Source: Desulfosarcina sp. (GTDB taxonomy: Bacteria > Desulfobacterota > Desulfobacteria > Desulfobacterales > Desulfosarcinaceae). Taken from it: 10,106 nucleotides of DNA. The stretch covers positions 1 to 10,106 of the forward strand of contig JAGTUY010000002.1 in the NCBI GenBank assembly GCA_018224455.1, in the 5' to 3' direction. Shown here piece by piece: positions 1 to 6,938 of this stretch. The notes beneath the pieces are model-generated. The model made no database searches. It was not told the origin of the DNA and was given only the letters and a program-made list of their open reading frames with translations. Within the stretch, counting starts at the first letter, position 1. The number at the start of each line of letters is the position of its first letter. Both the position numbers and the translations under genes were made by a program.

Positions 1-101
1 AATTTCACGGGATAAAAATTTCACTGGTCAACGTTTGATTGGTTGGCAATGATTATGGGAGGTTGTCTTATCTCGGCGACCGCTGATAAACTAAACGCGC
101 T

Positions 102-131
102 ATCCGTGTTTATCCGCGTCAATCCGTGTTT
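102..131. repeat. 10-bp tandem repeat, three units
   Basis: Three consecutive 10-base units are ATCCGTGTTT (102-111), ATCCGCGTCA (112-121) and ATCCGTGTTT (122-131). Units 1 and 3 are identical and unit 2 differs at three positions. The last unit runs into a tract of eight T. From memory, related ACACGGATT-type short repeats occur between genes in many environmental bacteria, but I could not check this. There is no sign that it is coding. Confidence 0.7.
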
Positions 132-361
132 TTTTTCAGTAATCATATAGGTTTTTTTGTCAAAGGCGGGATGCAATTCAGAAGTGGAAAAAGTTTTCAT
201 AATATGTAATATAGGCTCACTTTTTTCCGTTAATCGTGGAAACCCTGCGCCTGGAATTATTGCCGGAAGTCTGCAAGTATGCATGGAATATTTATTAAAA
301 ACGATTACATAAGAACCGTCAAGGATATGTCTGGGCGTGATTAAGTTGATTGTGTTGAATG

Positions 362-377
362 TGGCATAATCTTTGTA
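362..377 (+). promoter_or_regulatory. Possible sigma-54-type (-24/-12) promoter for the APS kinase gene
   Basis: The bases TGGCATAATCTTTGTA match the sigma-54 pattern TGGCAC-N5-TTGCA at TGGCA and TTG with correct spacing. The -12 GC is GT here, which weakens the case. The element ends about 95 bases before the start codon. The embedded CATAAT (365-370) could instead be a sigma-70 -10 box, but no good -35 lies at the right distance. This is a pattern match only. Confidence 0.3.
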
Positions 378-471
378 TTCACATAGACTTCTAATGCAGC
401 AAAGCGTTAAAACGTGTTTTAAATAAAGAAAAATTTAAAGAGGCATCTACCCTGAAAGGAAGTGCGCCCAT

Positions 472-2193
472 ATGATCGATACCGACAGCTGCGATAACGC
501 CTATCACGGCGGAAAATATGTCAACTTGATGGTGGATCCTGAACGGTCGGCGCTGCTCAAGAAGATTACCACGGATTTGGCGAGCATCACGTTGGACGAC
601 CGCCAGCTGTGCGACTTCGAATTGCTCACCACCGGGGCCTTTTCCCCGTTGACCGGTTTCATGAACCGCAGCAACTATGAATCCGTGCTGGATCGGAACA
701 AACTGCAGGACGGGACGCTGTGGCCGGTACCCATTTGCCTGGACATCTCCGAAACGGCGGCCAGGCCATTGGAAGCCGGTCAGTCCGTGGTGGTTCGAGA
801 TCCCGAAGGGTTTCTGTTGGCCGTTATGCATGTGGAAGACATCTGGAAGCCGGACAAGGAAAAAGAGGCCAATCTCCTATACGGAACCACGGACAAATCC
901 CATCCGGGTGTGGCCAACCTGTTTCGAAATACCGGTGAGTACTATGTGGGCGGTGCTCTTGAGGTGCTGAGTCTGCCGCTTCACTTCGATTTCAAGCAGC
1001 TGCGCATGACGCCGCCGGAAGTTCGCGGCCTCTTTAAAAAGCTGGGGTGGAATCGCATCGTCGGATTCCAGACCGTCAACACCATTCACCGGCCTGAATT
1101 CGAAATGGCCATCCGCGCCATGCACAAAAGCCATGCCAACCTGCTGTTGCTTCCCGGCGTGGACATGACCGGCCCCGGTGATTTCGATTATTACACCCGC
1201 GTACGCTGCTACCGTCATGTCGTCGGGTACTTCCCCCCGGAATCGGCGGTCATGAGCCTTCTGCCCATATCCATGCGCATGGCCGGGCCGCGGGATGCCC
1301 TGCTTCAATGCATCATCGGTAAAAATTATGGATGCACCCATTTTATCATCGGCCATCAGCATGCGGACCCGGGCAGGCTAAATGGTGCAGCACCGTTTTA
1401 TGACAGCGCAGCGACGCACGCCTTTGTGCAGAAGTTTGCTGAAGAGCTGGACATCGGCGTGGTTCCGTTCGACGAGCTGGTCTACCTGCCTTTTGAAGAT
1501 GAATTTTGTCCAAAGGATGAAGTTCCCGCGGGTACTGAGACCATCTCTCTTTCAAGTCTGGATATTCGTGAACGAATCCGTACAGGCAGAAAAATACCCC
1601 GATGGGCCACCTTTCCGGAAGTGGTGGGTGAACTGAAAAAAGCCTATCCCCCGCCTTCGAGGCAGGGATTTAGCATTTTTTTCACCGGCCTTTCCGGAAG
1701 CGGCAAGTCGACCATCGCTCGCGTGCTTTATGCCAAAATGCTGGAAATCGGCAAACGTCCGGTCACGCTCCTGGACGGGGATATCGTCCGGCAGAATCTG
1801 TCCAACGAGCTCTCTTTCTCCAAAGAGCATCGGGACATCAACGTCAGGCGCATTGGGTTCGTGGCCAGCGAGATCACCAAAAACCGAGGCGTGGCGATCT
1901 GCGCGCCCATTGCCCCCTACGCCGCGACACGTGCCGAGATCCGCTCCAGCATCGACGCCCTCGGCGGGTTTATCGAAGTGCACGTGGCCACGCCCCTGGA
2001 AGTCTGTGAAAAGCGCGACCGAAAGGGCATGTACGCCAAAGCCAGGGCCGGGCTGATCAAAGGGTATACGGGCATCGACGATCCATACGAAATCCCCGAG
2101 GCACCTGAAGTGCGGGTGGATACGACGGGGAAATCGCCCGACGAGGCCGCCCAGGAGATACTTATTTTTTTGGGACAGAAGCGATATATATGA
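472..2193 (+). CDS. Two-domain APS kinase with a degenerate ATP sulfurylase-like N-terminal domain (annotated type: sat/cysC fusion)
   Basis: The protein has 573 residues. Residues 1 to about 390 resemble ATP sulfurylase: HGGK near residues 12-15, TGAFSPLTGFM at 54-64, DYYTRVRCY at 239-247 and MRMAGPRDAL at 268-277. The C-terminal part from about 398 is APS kinase, with P-loop GLSGSGKST (406-414), LDGD (434-437), RDINVRRIGF (454-463) and GYTGIDDPYE (531-540), all intact. APS kinase phosphorylates adenylylsulfate to PAPS, the sulfate donor for sulfotransferases, in the cytoplasm. The sulfurylase catalytic motif, normally QxRNPxHRxH, reads QTVNTIHRPE (200-209), so the Arg, the Pro and the second His are replaced. 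The usual GRDHAGPG reads GHQHADPG (294-301). The Thiobacillus denitrificans two-domain APS kinase is a characterised protein of this architecture whose sulfurylase domain is inactive. I infer that this protein likewise may not make APS. The start is supported by AAGGAAG nine bases upstream. No classical terminator follows. Confidence 0.93.
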   Translation: MIDTDSCDNAYHGGKYVNLMVDPERSALLKKITTDLASITLDDRQLCDFELLTTGAFSPLTGFMNRSNYESVLDRNKLQDGTLWPVPICLDISETAARPLEAGQSVVVRDPEGFLLAVMHVEDIWKPDKEKEANLLYGTTDKSHPGVANLFRNTGEYYVGGALEVLSLPLHFDFKQLRMTPPEVRGLFKKLGWNRIVGFQTVNTIHRPEFEMAIRAMHKSHANLLLLPGVDMTGPGDFDYYTRVRCYRHVVGYFPPESAVMSLLPISMRMAGPRDALLQCIIGKNYGCTHFIIGHQHADPGRLNGAAPFYDSAATHAFVQKFAEELDIGVVPFDELVYLPFEDEFCPKDEVPAGTETISLSSLDIRERIRTGRKIPRWATFPEVVGELKKAYPPPSRQGFSIFFTGLSGSGKSTIARVLYAKMLEIGKRPVTLLDGDIVRQNLSNELSFSKEHRDINVRRIGFVASEITKNRGVAICAPIAPYAATRAEIRSSIDALGGFIEVHVATPLEVCEKRDRKGMYAKARAGLIKGYTGIDDPYEIPEAPEVRVDTTGKSPDEAAQEILIFLGQKRYI

Positions 2194-2197
2194 TCAA

Positions 2198-2251
2198 GAT
2201 TGGTTGGATTGGTTCGATTGGTTCGATTGGTTGGATTGGTTGGATTCGTTA
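2198..2251. repeat. 9-bp tandem array, G/T-rich, six units
   Basis: It starts five bases after the stop codon of the APS kinase gene. Five units of GATTGGTTG or GATTGGTTC run without interruption from 2198 to 2242, and a decayed sixth unit, GATTCGTTA, ends at 2251. The only variation among the first five is the last base (G, C, C, G, G). The strand is almost free of C. No spacers separate units, so this is not a CRISPR. A single exact copy of the unit also sits at 37-45. Confidence 0.9.
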
Positions 2252-2277
2252 AATCTGTCATATCGGTTAGTTATAAT
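2249..2277 (+). promoter_or_regulatory. Possible sigma-70 promoter for the galE operon
   Basis: A perfect TATAAT at 2272-2277 lies about 150 bases before galE. At 17-base spacing the -35 position is TTAAAT (2249-2254), a poor match to TTGACA that overlaps the last unit of the 9-bp array. If used, transcription would begin near 2284 and give a leader of about 140 bases that is A/C-rich. The region is AT-rich, so a chance match is possible. Confidence 0.35.
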
Positions 2278-2321
2278 AATAATAGTCGAGTGATAGTTTA
2301 ACCAATACAATCTTTAAAACC

Positions 2322-2369
2322 AACTAAACTAATAAAACTAACCAAACCAACTAACTAAACTAATAAAAC
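2322..2369. repeat. 17-bp direct repeat in an A/C-rich leader
   Basis: AACTAAACTAATAAAAC occurs exactly at 2322-2338 and again at 2353-2369, offset by 31 bases. The surrounding plus strand, about 2301-2425, contains only five G. It therefore mirrors the G/T-rich array at 2198-2251. Bases 2300-2312 can pair with 2202-2214 through eleven Watson-Crick pairs, one G-U pair and one mismatch, closing a loop of about 85 bases. Confidence 0.8.
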
Positions 2370-2425
2370 CAGCTACACCAACTCGAACAATAAAACTACC
2401 ACGCAGCCAATATGCAATCAAAAAC

Positions 2426-3412
2426 ATGAATAAAAAGATACTCGTTGTCGGTGGGGCAGGGTACATCGGTGCGCACATGGTTCGGCAATTGGCCATTGCC
2501 GGCTGTGATGTCGTCGTTTTGGACAGCCTGCCTACCGGCAGCCGCAAGCTGGTGCAGGTCGGTGAATTTATCCAGGGCAGCTTAGGGGATCCCAGCCTGC
2601 TGGACCGGTTGTTTGCCGAGCATGCCTTCGATGCGGTGATGCATTTCGCGGCATTTTCCCAGGTCGGCGAATCGATGCACCAGCCGCTGGCCTATTACCG
2701 CAACAACCTGGCGGAAACGGTTGCCCTGCTGGATGGCATGGTGCGCCATGATGTCAAGCGGTTTATCTTTTCGTCCACCGCCGCCGTTTATGGGGAGCCG
2801 GTAGCGACTCCCATTACCGAAGATCATTCGTGCGCGCCCACCAATCCTTATGGAAACACCAAATTGGCCGTGGAGCGTATGCTGGCGGATTGCGATGAGG
2901 CCTACGGGTTGAAGTATACGGCGCTGCGCTATTTCAATGCCGCCGGTGCCGATGAATCCGCTGAGATCGGCGAACTGCACGATCCGGAAACGCACCTGAT
3001 TCCCATTGTTCTCAAAGCCGCTGACGGCCTGATCGACCATATCCAGGTATTCGGGACCGATTACCCCACCCCGGATGGTACCTGCATTCGGGATTATGTG
3101 CACGTCAACGATCTGGCCCAGGCCCACATGCTGGCCCTGGACGCATTGCTGGAGGGCGGGGAGAGCAGCATCTATAACCTGGGGAGCAGCAACGGCTATT
3201 CGGTCAGGGAAGTGATCGCCAAGGCGGAAAGGGTCACGGGAAAAAAGATACCGGTCGTCGAAGCGCCGCGTCGCCCCGGCGATCCGGCGATTCTGGTTGC
3301 CAGTTCTGAAAAAATCCAGCGCGAGTTGGGATGGGCGCCGGCCTATGACAATCTTGAAAAAATCATCCAGACCGCCTGGAACTGGCATTTGAAGCAAAAA
3401 ATGAATGAATGA
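2426..3412 (+). CDS. galE: UDP-glucose 4-epimerase
   Basis: The protein has 328 residues, a usual length for bacterial GalE. It interconverts UDP-glucose and UDP-galactose in the cytoplasm using tightly bound NAD. It is a short-chain dehydrogenase/reductase of the extended type: the NAD-binding glycine motif GGAGYIG is at 9-15, the catalytic Ser/Thr region SSTAAVYG at 116-123, and the catalytic Tyr-Lys pair in YGNTK at 142-146. NAAGAD (171-176) and RPGDPA near the C-terminus are typical of GalE. A related epimerase acting on UDP-GlcNAc is possible, because substrate range cannot be read from these motifs. The start codon has no evident Shine-Dalgarno sequence, since the bases before it are A/C-rich. 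It is the first gene of the probable five-gene operon, where UDP-galactose would supply polysaccharide or lipopolysaccharide synthesis. Confidence 0.95.
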   Translation: MNKKILVVGGAGYIGAHMVRQLAIAGCDVVVLDSLPTGSRKLVQVGEFIQGSLGDPSLLDRLFAEHAFDAVMHFAAFSQVGESMHQPLAYYRNNLAETVALLDGMVRHDVKRFIFSSTAAVYGEPVATPITEDHSCAPTNPYGNTKLAVERMLADCDEAYGLKYTALRYFNAAGADESAEIGELHDPETHLIPIVLKAADGLIDHIQVFGTDYPTPDGTCIRDYVHVNDLAQAHMLALDALLEGGESSIYNLGSSNGYSVREVIAKAERVTGKKIPVVEAPRRPGDPAILVASSEKIQRELGWAPAYDNLEKIIQTAWNWHLKQKMNE

Positions 3413-3467
3413 TGGTTTCGGTTTTTGGCCTTTGCAACGGTGGGGTTTATCTAATGGGGGTTGTTTT

Positions 3468-5750
3468 ATGAAAAGCCGCATGATCCAAGTTTTCATGATG
3501 CTGTTTGCATTGACATTGATTGTCATCGGGTGCTCCTCCGACGAAGAGAAAAAGGTGTCCCATTTTGAAAAAGGGAAAACCTATTTTGAAAAAGGGGAAT
3601 ACAAGAGTGCGGAGCTGGAGTTCCGCAATGCCATCCAGCTCGATCCGGAGTTTGTGGATGCCTACGAACGGTTGGGGGAAACCTATCTGAAACTGGGAGA
3701 CCCACGGGGGGCCTTCAGGGAATACAGCATGGTCGCCAAGCTCGACCCGGAAAACATCGATGCCTCCCTCAAGTTGGCCACGTTTTACATGCTGGGCAAA
3801 AAAAACGTTGAATCCCGTGAACGAGTCGAAGCGGTCCTTGCCAGGGAGCCGAACAACATCGAGGCCCTGTTTTTAATGGCCGGCCTCTTTGACCTGGAAA
3901 ATAACCTGTATGAAGCGGCCTCGATCTTTGAAAAGATTCTGGAACTGGACGCCAAGCAAACCCGTGCCTACATGGGATTGGCCCGGATCTACGCCCGTCA
4001 AGGCAAACTCGACGAAGCCGAATCCCAACTCATGCGGGCGATCGATCTGGATCCTGCCGAAATCAAGCCGCGGCTGGAACTGGTTCGATTCTACTCCGGC
4101 CGAAACGACTTCGACAACGCCCAGGCCCAACTTGAAACCGCCATCCAATTGAACCCGGGGAATTCGGATCTTTACATCGTCCTCGGCAATTTCTTCTTTC
4201 AGATGAAAAAACCGGCGGAAGCGGAGGGCGCCTACCTCCAGGCGATCGACATCAGCCCAAAGGAGATCAAACCTTACCTGGTTGCGGCCGGGTTCTACGA
4301 CGCGTCGGACAACGCGGAAAAAACGCAGGCCATGTACGAGAAAGCCCTGGCGCTTAAGCCGGACGACGTCAACATCATGACCTCCATGGCCGGTTATTTT
4401 CTGAAGCGCCAACAGATGGACGACGCTAAAAAATACCTGGCCAAGGTGCTCGAGGAGCGGCCCAACTTTTTCCCCGCAAGGATGATGAAAGGGGAGATCG
4501 CCGCGTTCAACAAAGAATTCTCCGAGGCCATCGGCATCTTCGATCAGTTGGTTAAAGAAGAGCCGCGCTCCGCCCGGGCACACTATCTGAAGGGGTTCTG
4601 CCACCTGGGCAAGGGCGAGACCCAAGTGGCCAAAACCGCCCTTGCCAAGGCCGTCGAACTCAATCCCGAGTATGTGAATGCCAAGATGCTGCTGGCCGAG
4701 ATCGCGCTGAAAGAGCAGGATTTTGAAATGGCCCGCAAAGAGAGTGCCGAGATCCTGGCGCTGAATCCGAACGATTTTAGGGCCAGGATGATGCTGGGCA
4801 ACGCCTTGATGGCCCAGGGCAAAACAGCCGATGCGGAGACGGCTTTTGAAACGGTGATCGCCGAAAACCCGCAAAACCCGGCCGGCTATTATCGCTTGGG
4901 CCTGTTGCAGCGGTCGACCAAAGACTACGATGGTGCCCTGGACAGTTTCAATGCGGCCCTGACGCTGAACCCGATGCTGATGGACGTATTCTCCAACATC
5001 GTTGCGGTACACGGCGCCAAGGGAGAGCTGGACATCGCCATGGATAAATGCGATGCGCAATTGGAAAAAGTCGGTGACGCGATGGTTGCCAGGGCGGTGA
5101 TCCACAACCTCAAAGGCAGCCTTTACCTGGCCCAGAAAAAAACCGATGCGGCTGAAAAGGCGTTTGGGACGGCCATACGGGAGAACCCGGATTTCTTGCC
5201 GCCGTATTATGCATTAGCGAGAATCTACCTCACCGGGAATCAGCAGCAAAAGGCCATCGATCAGTACATGGCCATCCTTGAAAAAAATCCGAAGCAGGCC
5301 GGACCGCACATGCTGCTGGGCACCATCTACGACATGCAGAAACAATTTGACCGGTCGGAAACGCATTATCGGTCTGCGCTGGATATCGACCCCGAGTTCG
5401 CACCGGCCGCCAACAATCTTGCCTATCTCCTTTCCACCCGTGACGGTGATATCGATGAGGCGCTGAAATTCGCCCGGATTGCCAAGGAGAAGCTGCCCGA
5501 CGACCCCAGCGTCATGGATACGCTCGGTTGGGTCTATTATAAAAAGGGACTGTATGGAAATGCCGTCCAGGAGTTCTCGGGCAGCCTGGAAAAATTGCCT
5601 GAAAACGCAACCGTAAATTACCATCTTGGTGCGGCGTTGTTTAAAAAAGGTGATCGGACGCGCGCCAAATTATCCCTGGAAAAGGCAATCGCGCTGGACG
5701 GGAATTTCGACGGCGCAGATGATGCGCGACGGATGCTGTCCGAGATTTAA
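3468..5750 (+). CDS. TPR-repeat outer-membrane lipoprotein (PEP-CTERM/PrsT-like)
   Basis: I start this protein at 3468, giving 760 residues. A longer frame opens at 3405 inside galE, but only the 3468 start places a lipoprotein signal at the N-terminus (MKSRM, a hydrophobic stretch, then lipobox VIGC with the lipidated Cys at 22). It also has GGGGG seven bases upstream. Ser at +2 favours transport to the outer membrane, periplasmic face. From about residue 35 to the end the protein is built of roughly 20 tetratricopeptide repeats of 34 residues, with the typical W/L-G-A-Y-F-A-P pattern, for example YFEKGEYKSAELEFRNAI, ending each time in LDP or LNP. TPR arrays bind partner proteins. Overall form resembles the TPR lipoprotein of PEP-CTERM/exopolysaccharide loci (PrsT type), but no exosortase is present here to confirm it. 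Its stop is two bases before the next start, so translational coupling is likely. Confidence 0.9.
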   Translation: MKSRMIQVFMMLFALTLIVIGCSSDEEKKVSHFEKGKTYFEKGEYKSAELEFRNAIQLDPEFVDAYERLGETYLKLGDPRGAFREYSMVAKLDPENIDASLKLATFYMLGKKNVESRERVEAVLAREPNNIEALFLMAGLFDLENNLYEAASIFEKILELDAKQTRAYMGLARIYARQGKLDEAESQLMRAIDLDPAEIKPRLELVRFYSGRNDFDNAQAQLETAIQLNPGNSDLYIVLGNFFFQMKKPAEAEGAYLQAIDISPKEIKPYLVAAGFYDASDNAEKTQAMYEKALALKPDDVNIMTSMAGYFLKRQQMDDAKKYLAKVLEERPNFFPARMMKGEIAAFNKEFSEAIGIFDQLVKEEPRSARAHYLKGFCHLGKGETQVAKTALAKAVELNPEYVNAKMLLAEIALKEQDFEMARKESAEILALNPNDFRARMMLGNALMAQGKTADAETAFETVIAENPQNPAGYYRLGLLQRSTKDYDGALDSFNAALTLNPMLMDVFSNIVAVHGAKGELDIAMDKCDAQLEKVGDAMVARAVIHNLKGSLYLAQKKTDAAEKAFGTAIRENPDFLPPYYALARIYLTGNQQQKAIDQYMAILEKNPKQAGPHMLLGTIYDMQKQFDRSETHYRSALDIDPEFAPAANNLAYLLSTRDGDIDEALKFARIAKEKLPDDPSVMDTLGWVYYKKGLYGNAVQEFSGSLEKLPENATVNYHLGAALFKKGDRTRAKLSLEKAIALDGNFDGADDARRMLSEI

Positions 5751-5752
5751 AC

Positions 5753-6901
5753 ATGCGTTACTTCCCATTTAAAACGCTGATTCTTTGTGTTCTGCTGCCG
5801 CCATTCGTCTATGTTTTTTCGATTCAATTGCTGGAAAAGACGATTTTTGCGCGATACGACAGGATGCTGGCGGCAACCTATATCGGCGATACCCGACTTT
5901 TGTTAGACGGCAGCGTGCGTCTGCAGGATGCCATCCGGGAGAATGTGAATGCATTCATCTCCTCCCTGAAAATGACGGATTGGGGTGTTCGTGTCAATGT
6001 GACCGTGAAAACGCAGGACGGGATCTATCTATATCCCAATGCCTATGAAAATCCGAGATCAGATTTAAGTGTGGTGGACAACATTGCCGTTGCCAGTGAA
6101 AACTTCAGGCTGCTAAATGACGGGCTGACCAGACGTGTTGACGTCAAAATTGAACACAATACCCTGATTTCCAATTCGATCCTGTTGTCCTGTGCTTTCG
6201 TCTCTCTCGTGGTGCTTTTCTCGATTTATCGGCGCGGCATGAGAATGATGGACGAAGCGGAGATTGCCAAACAGGAACTCATCGATGGTCTGGCCCATGA
6301 ACGTCAGGAAAGCCTGGCAGCGCTTGAGCGGCTTGAATCCCAGCGAATCAGCCTTTCCAGTAAAATCGAATCGATGAAAGGGCATCTGGATCATGAACGG
6401 CAAAAAGCATCTGCCACCGAAGACGAAATGATGGACGAGCTTCTTGCGCTCGAGGAAAAAATCAGTAAAAATCTTGCCCGGCAGGATCATCAGCTCCAGG
6501 AAATCGATGCGTTAAAGGAAAAAATCAAGCAGCTTGAAAAAGAGAGCGAGGTTAAAAACCGTCAGCTGTTAAAAAGCGCCGATGCAGCCAGAAAGCGTTT
6601 CGGCACCCTTTACAAGAATACAACCTTTCATGACAAGGCCATCGAAGGCTTCGTCGATCTTACCGAAGAGATGAAGATCAAGGCGGAAGAGTTGGTCCAC
6701 CAACTCAACGACGACCCTGACAGGGTCCAGATCAAGCGCAAGGTTTTCGGCAAAAAGAACCGGGAAGCAGCTTTCGAAGTTATCTTTTCCTACAAGGGGC
6801 GGTTGTATTTTAGAAAAATTTTGGGGAACCGAGCGGAAGTGCTTGCTATTGGCACCAAGTTGACCCAAAATAAGGATTTGGCATATCTCGACAAATGCTG
6901 A
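5753..6901 (+). CDS. Inner-membrane coiled-coil protein with C-terminal RelE/HigB-like module
   Basis: This is not a family I can name. The 382 residues show a clear layout: a first membrane helix at about 7-25, a periplasmic domain of about 110 residues (27-136), a second membrane helix at about 138-159, a long heptad-rich charged coiled coil (165-280) predicted to lie in the cytoplasm, and a compact C-terminal module (283-380). That module runs helix-helix-strands: KAIEGFVDLTEEMK at 295-308, then FEVIFSYKGRLYFRK at 341-355, then EVLAIGTKLTQNKDL at 362-376. Its order and spacing look like the RelE/ParE/HigB toxin fold (compare the RVLYF...LLHGFxKKTQ pattern of HigB). The resemblance is my reading by eye. 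A structural or scaffold role seems likelier than a toxin role, because no antitoxin gene is adjacent. It starts two bases after the TPR gene and lacks a strong ribosome binding site of its own. Confidence 0.85.
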   Translation: MRYFPFKTLILCVLLPPFVYVFSIQLLEKTIFARYDRMLAATYIGDTRLLLDGSVRLQDAIRENVNAFISSLKMTDWGVRVNVTVKTQDGIYLYPNAYENPRSDLSVVDNIAVASENFRLLNDGLTRRVDVKIEHNTLISNSILLSCAFVSLVVLFSIYRRGMRMMDEAEIAKQELIDGLAHERQESLAALERLESQRISLSSKIESMKGHLDHERQKASATEDEMMDELLALEEKISKNLARQDHQLQEIDALKEKIKQLEKESEVKNRQLLKSADAARKRFGTLYKNTTFHDKAIEGFVDLTEEMKIKAEELVHQLNDDPDRVQIKRKVFGKKNREAAFEVIFSYKGRLYFRKILGNRAEVLAIGTKLTQNKDLAYLDKC

Positions 6902-6938
6902 CAACCCTTTAGAATTCTATTCGATTTGAGAAACAACC

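Larger units (their letters stand above)
1..471. other. Intergenic region upstream of the APS kinase gene
   Basis: I see no convincing gene in this stretch. It is more AT-rich than the coding DNA to its right. A minus-strand reading frame runs across 21-284, but it has no recognisable domain and translates straight through the 10-bp repeat, so I do not call it. The region holds that repeat (102-131), a run of eight T (129-136), an isolated exact copy of the 9-mer GATTGGTTG at 37-45 (the unit of the array at 2198-2251), and a promoter-like site at 362-377. A purine-rich ribosome binding site, AAGGAAG, lies at 456-462, nine bases before the start codon at 472. The end of the gene to the left is not visible. 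Confidence 0.6.

Noticed and set aside
1..24. Direct repeat AATTTCAC at 1-8 and 17-24
   Set aside because: It is eight bases long and lies at the window edge in AT-rich DNA, too short to distinguish from chance without the sequence to the left.
96..136. Possible terminator: ACGCG/CGCGT stem before the run of eight T
   Set aside because: The stem has only five pairs, and nine bases separate it from the T tract, too far for an intrinsic terminator.
21..284. Minus-strand open frame of 87 codons in the left intergenic region
   Set aside because: It has no domain or plausible ribosome binding site and translates through the 10-bp tandem repeat. Low-complexity repeats commonly give such spurious frames.
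2198..2371. CRISPR-like repeats
   Set aside because: The 9-bp units are contiguous without spacers, and the two 17-bp copies are too few and too AC-rich. No cas gene is present.
2412..2429. Five-codon leader frame whose stop overlaps the galE start (ATGA)
   Set aside because: It would allow coupling, but it is too short to support and has no Shine-Dalgarno sequence; a chance occurrence is likely.
2582..3526. Minus-strand open frame (314 codons) opposite galE
   Set aside because: It is a shadow of GalE codon usage; the plus strand encodes a complete, motif-intact epimerase.
3873..5105. Long minus-strand open frame (410 codons) opposite the TPR gene
   Set aside because: The plus frame is a clear lipoprotein with about 20 TPR units. 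The antisense frame shows only low-complexity mirror residues and no family resemblance.
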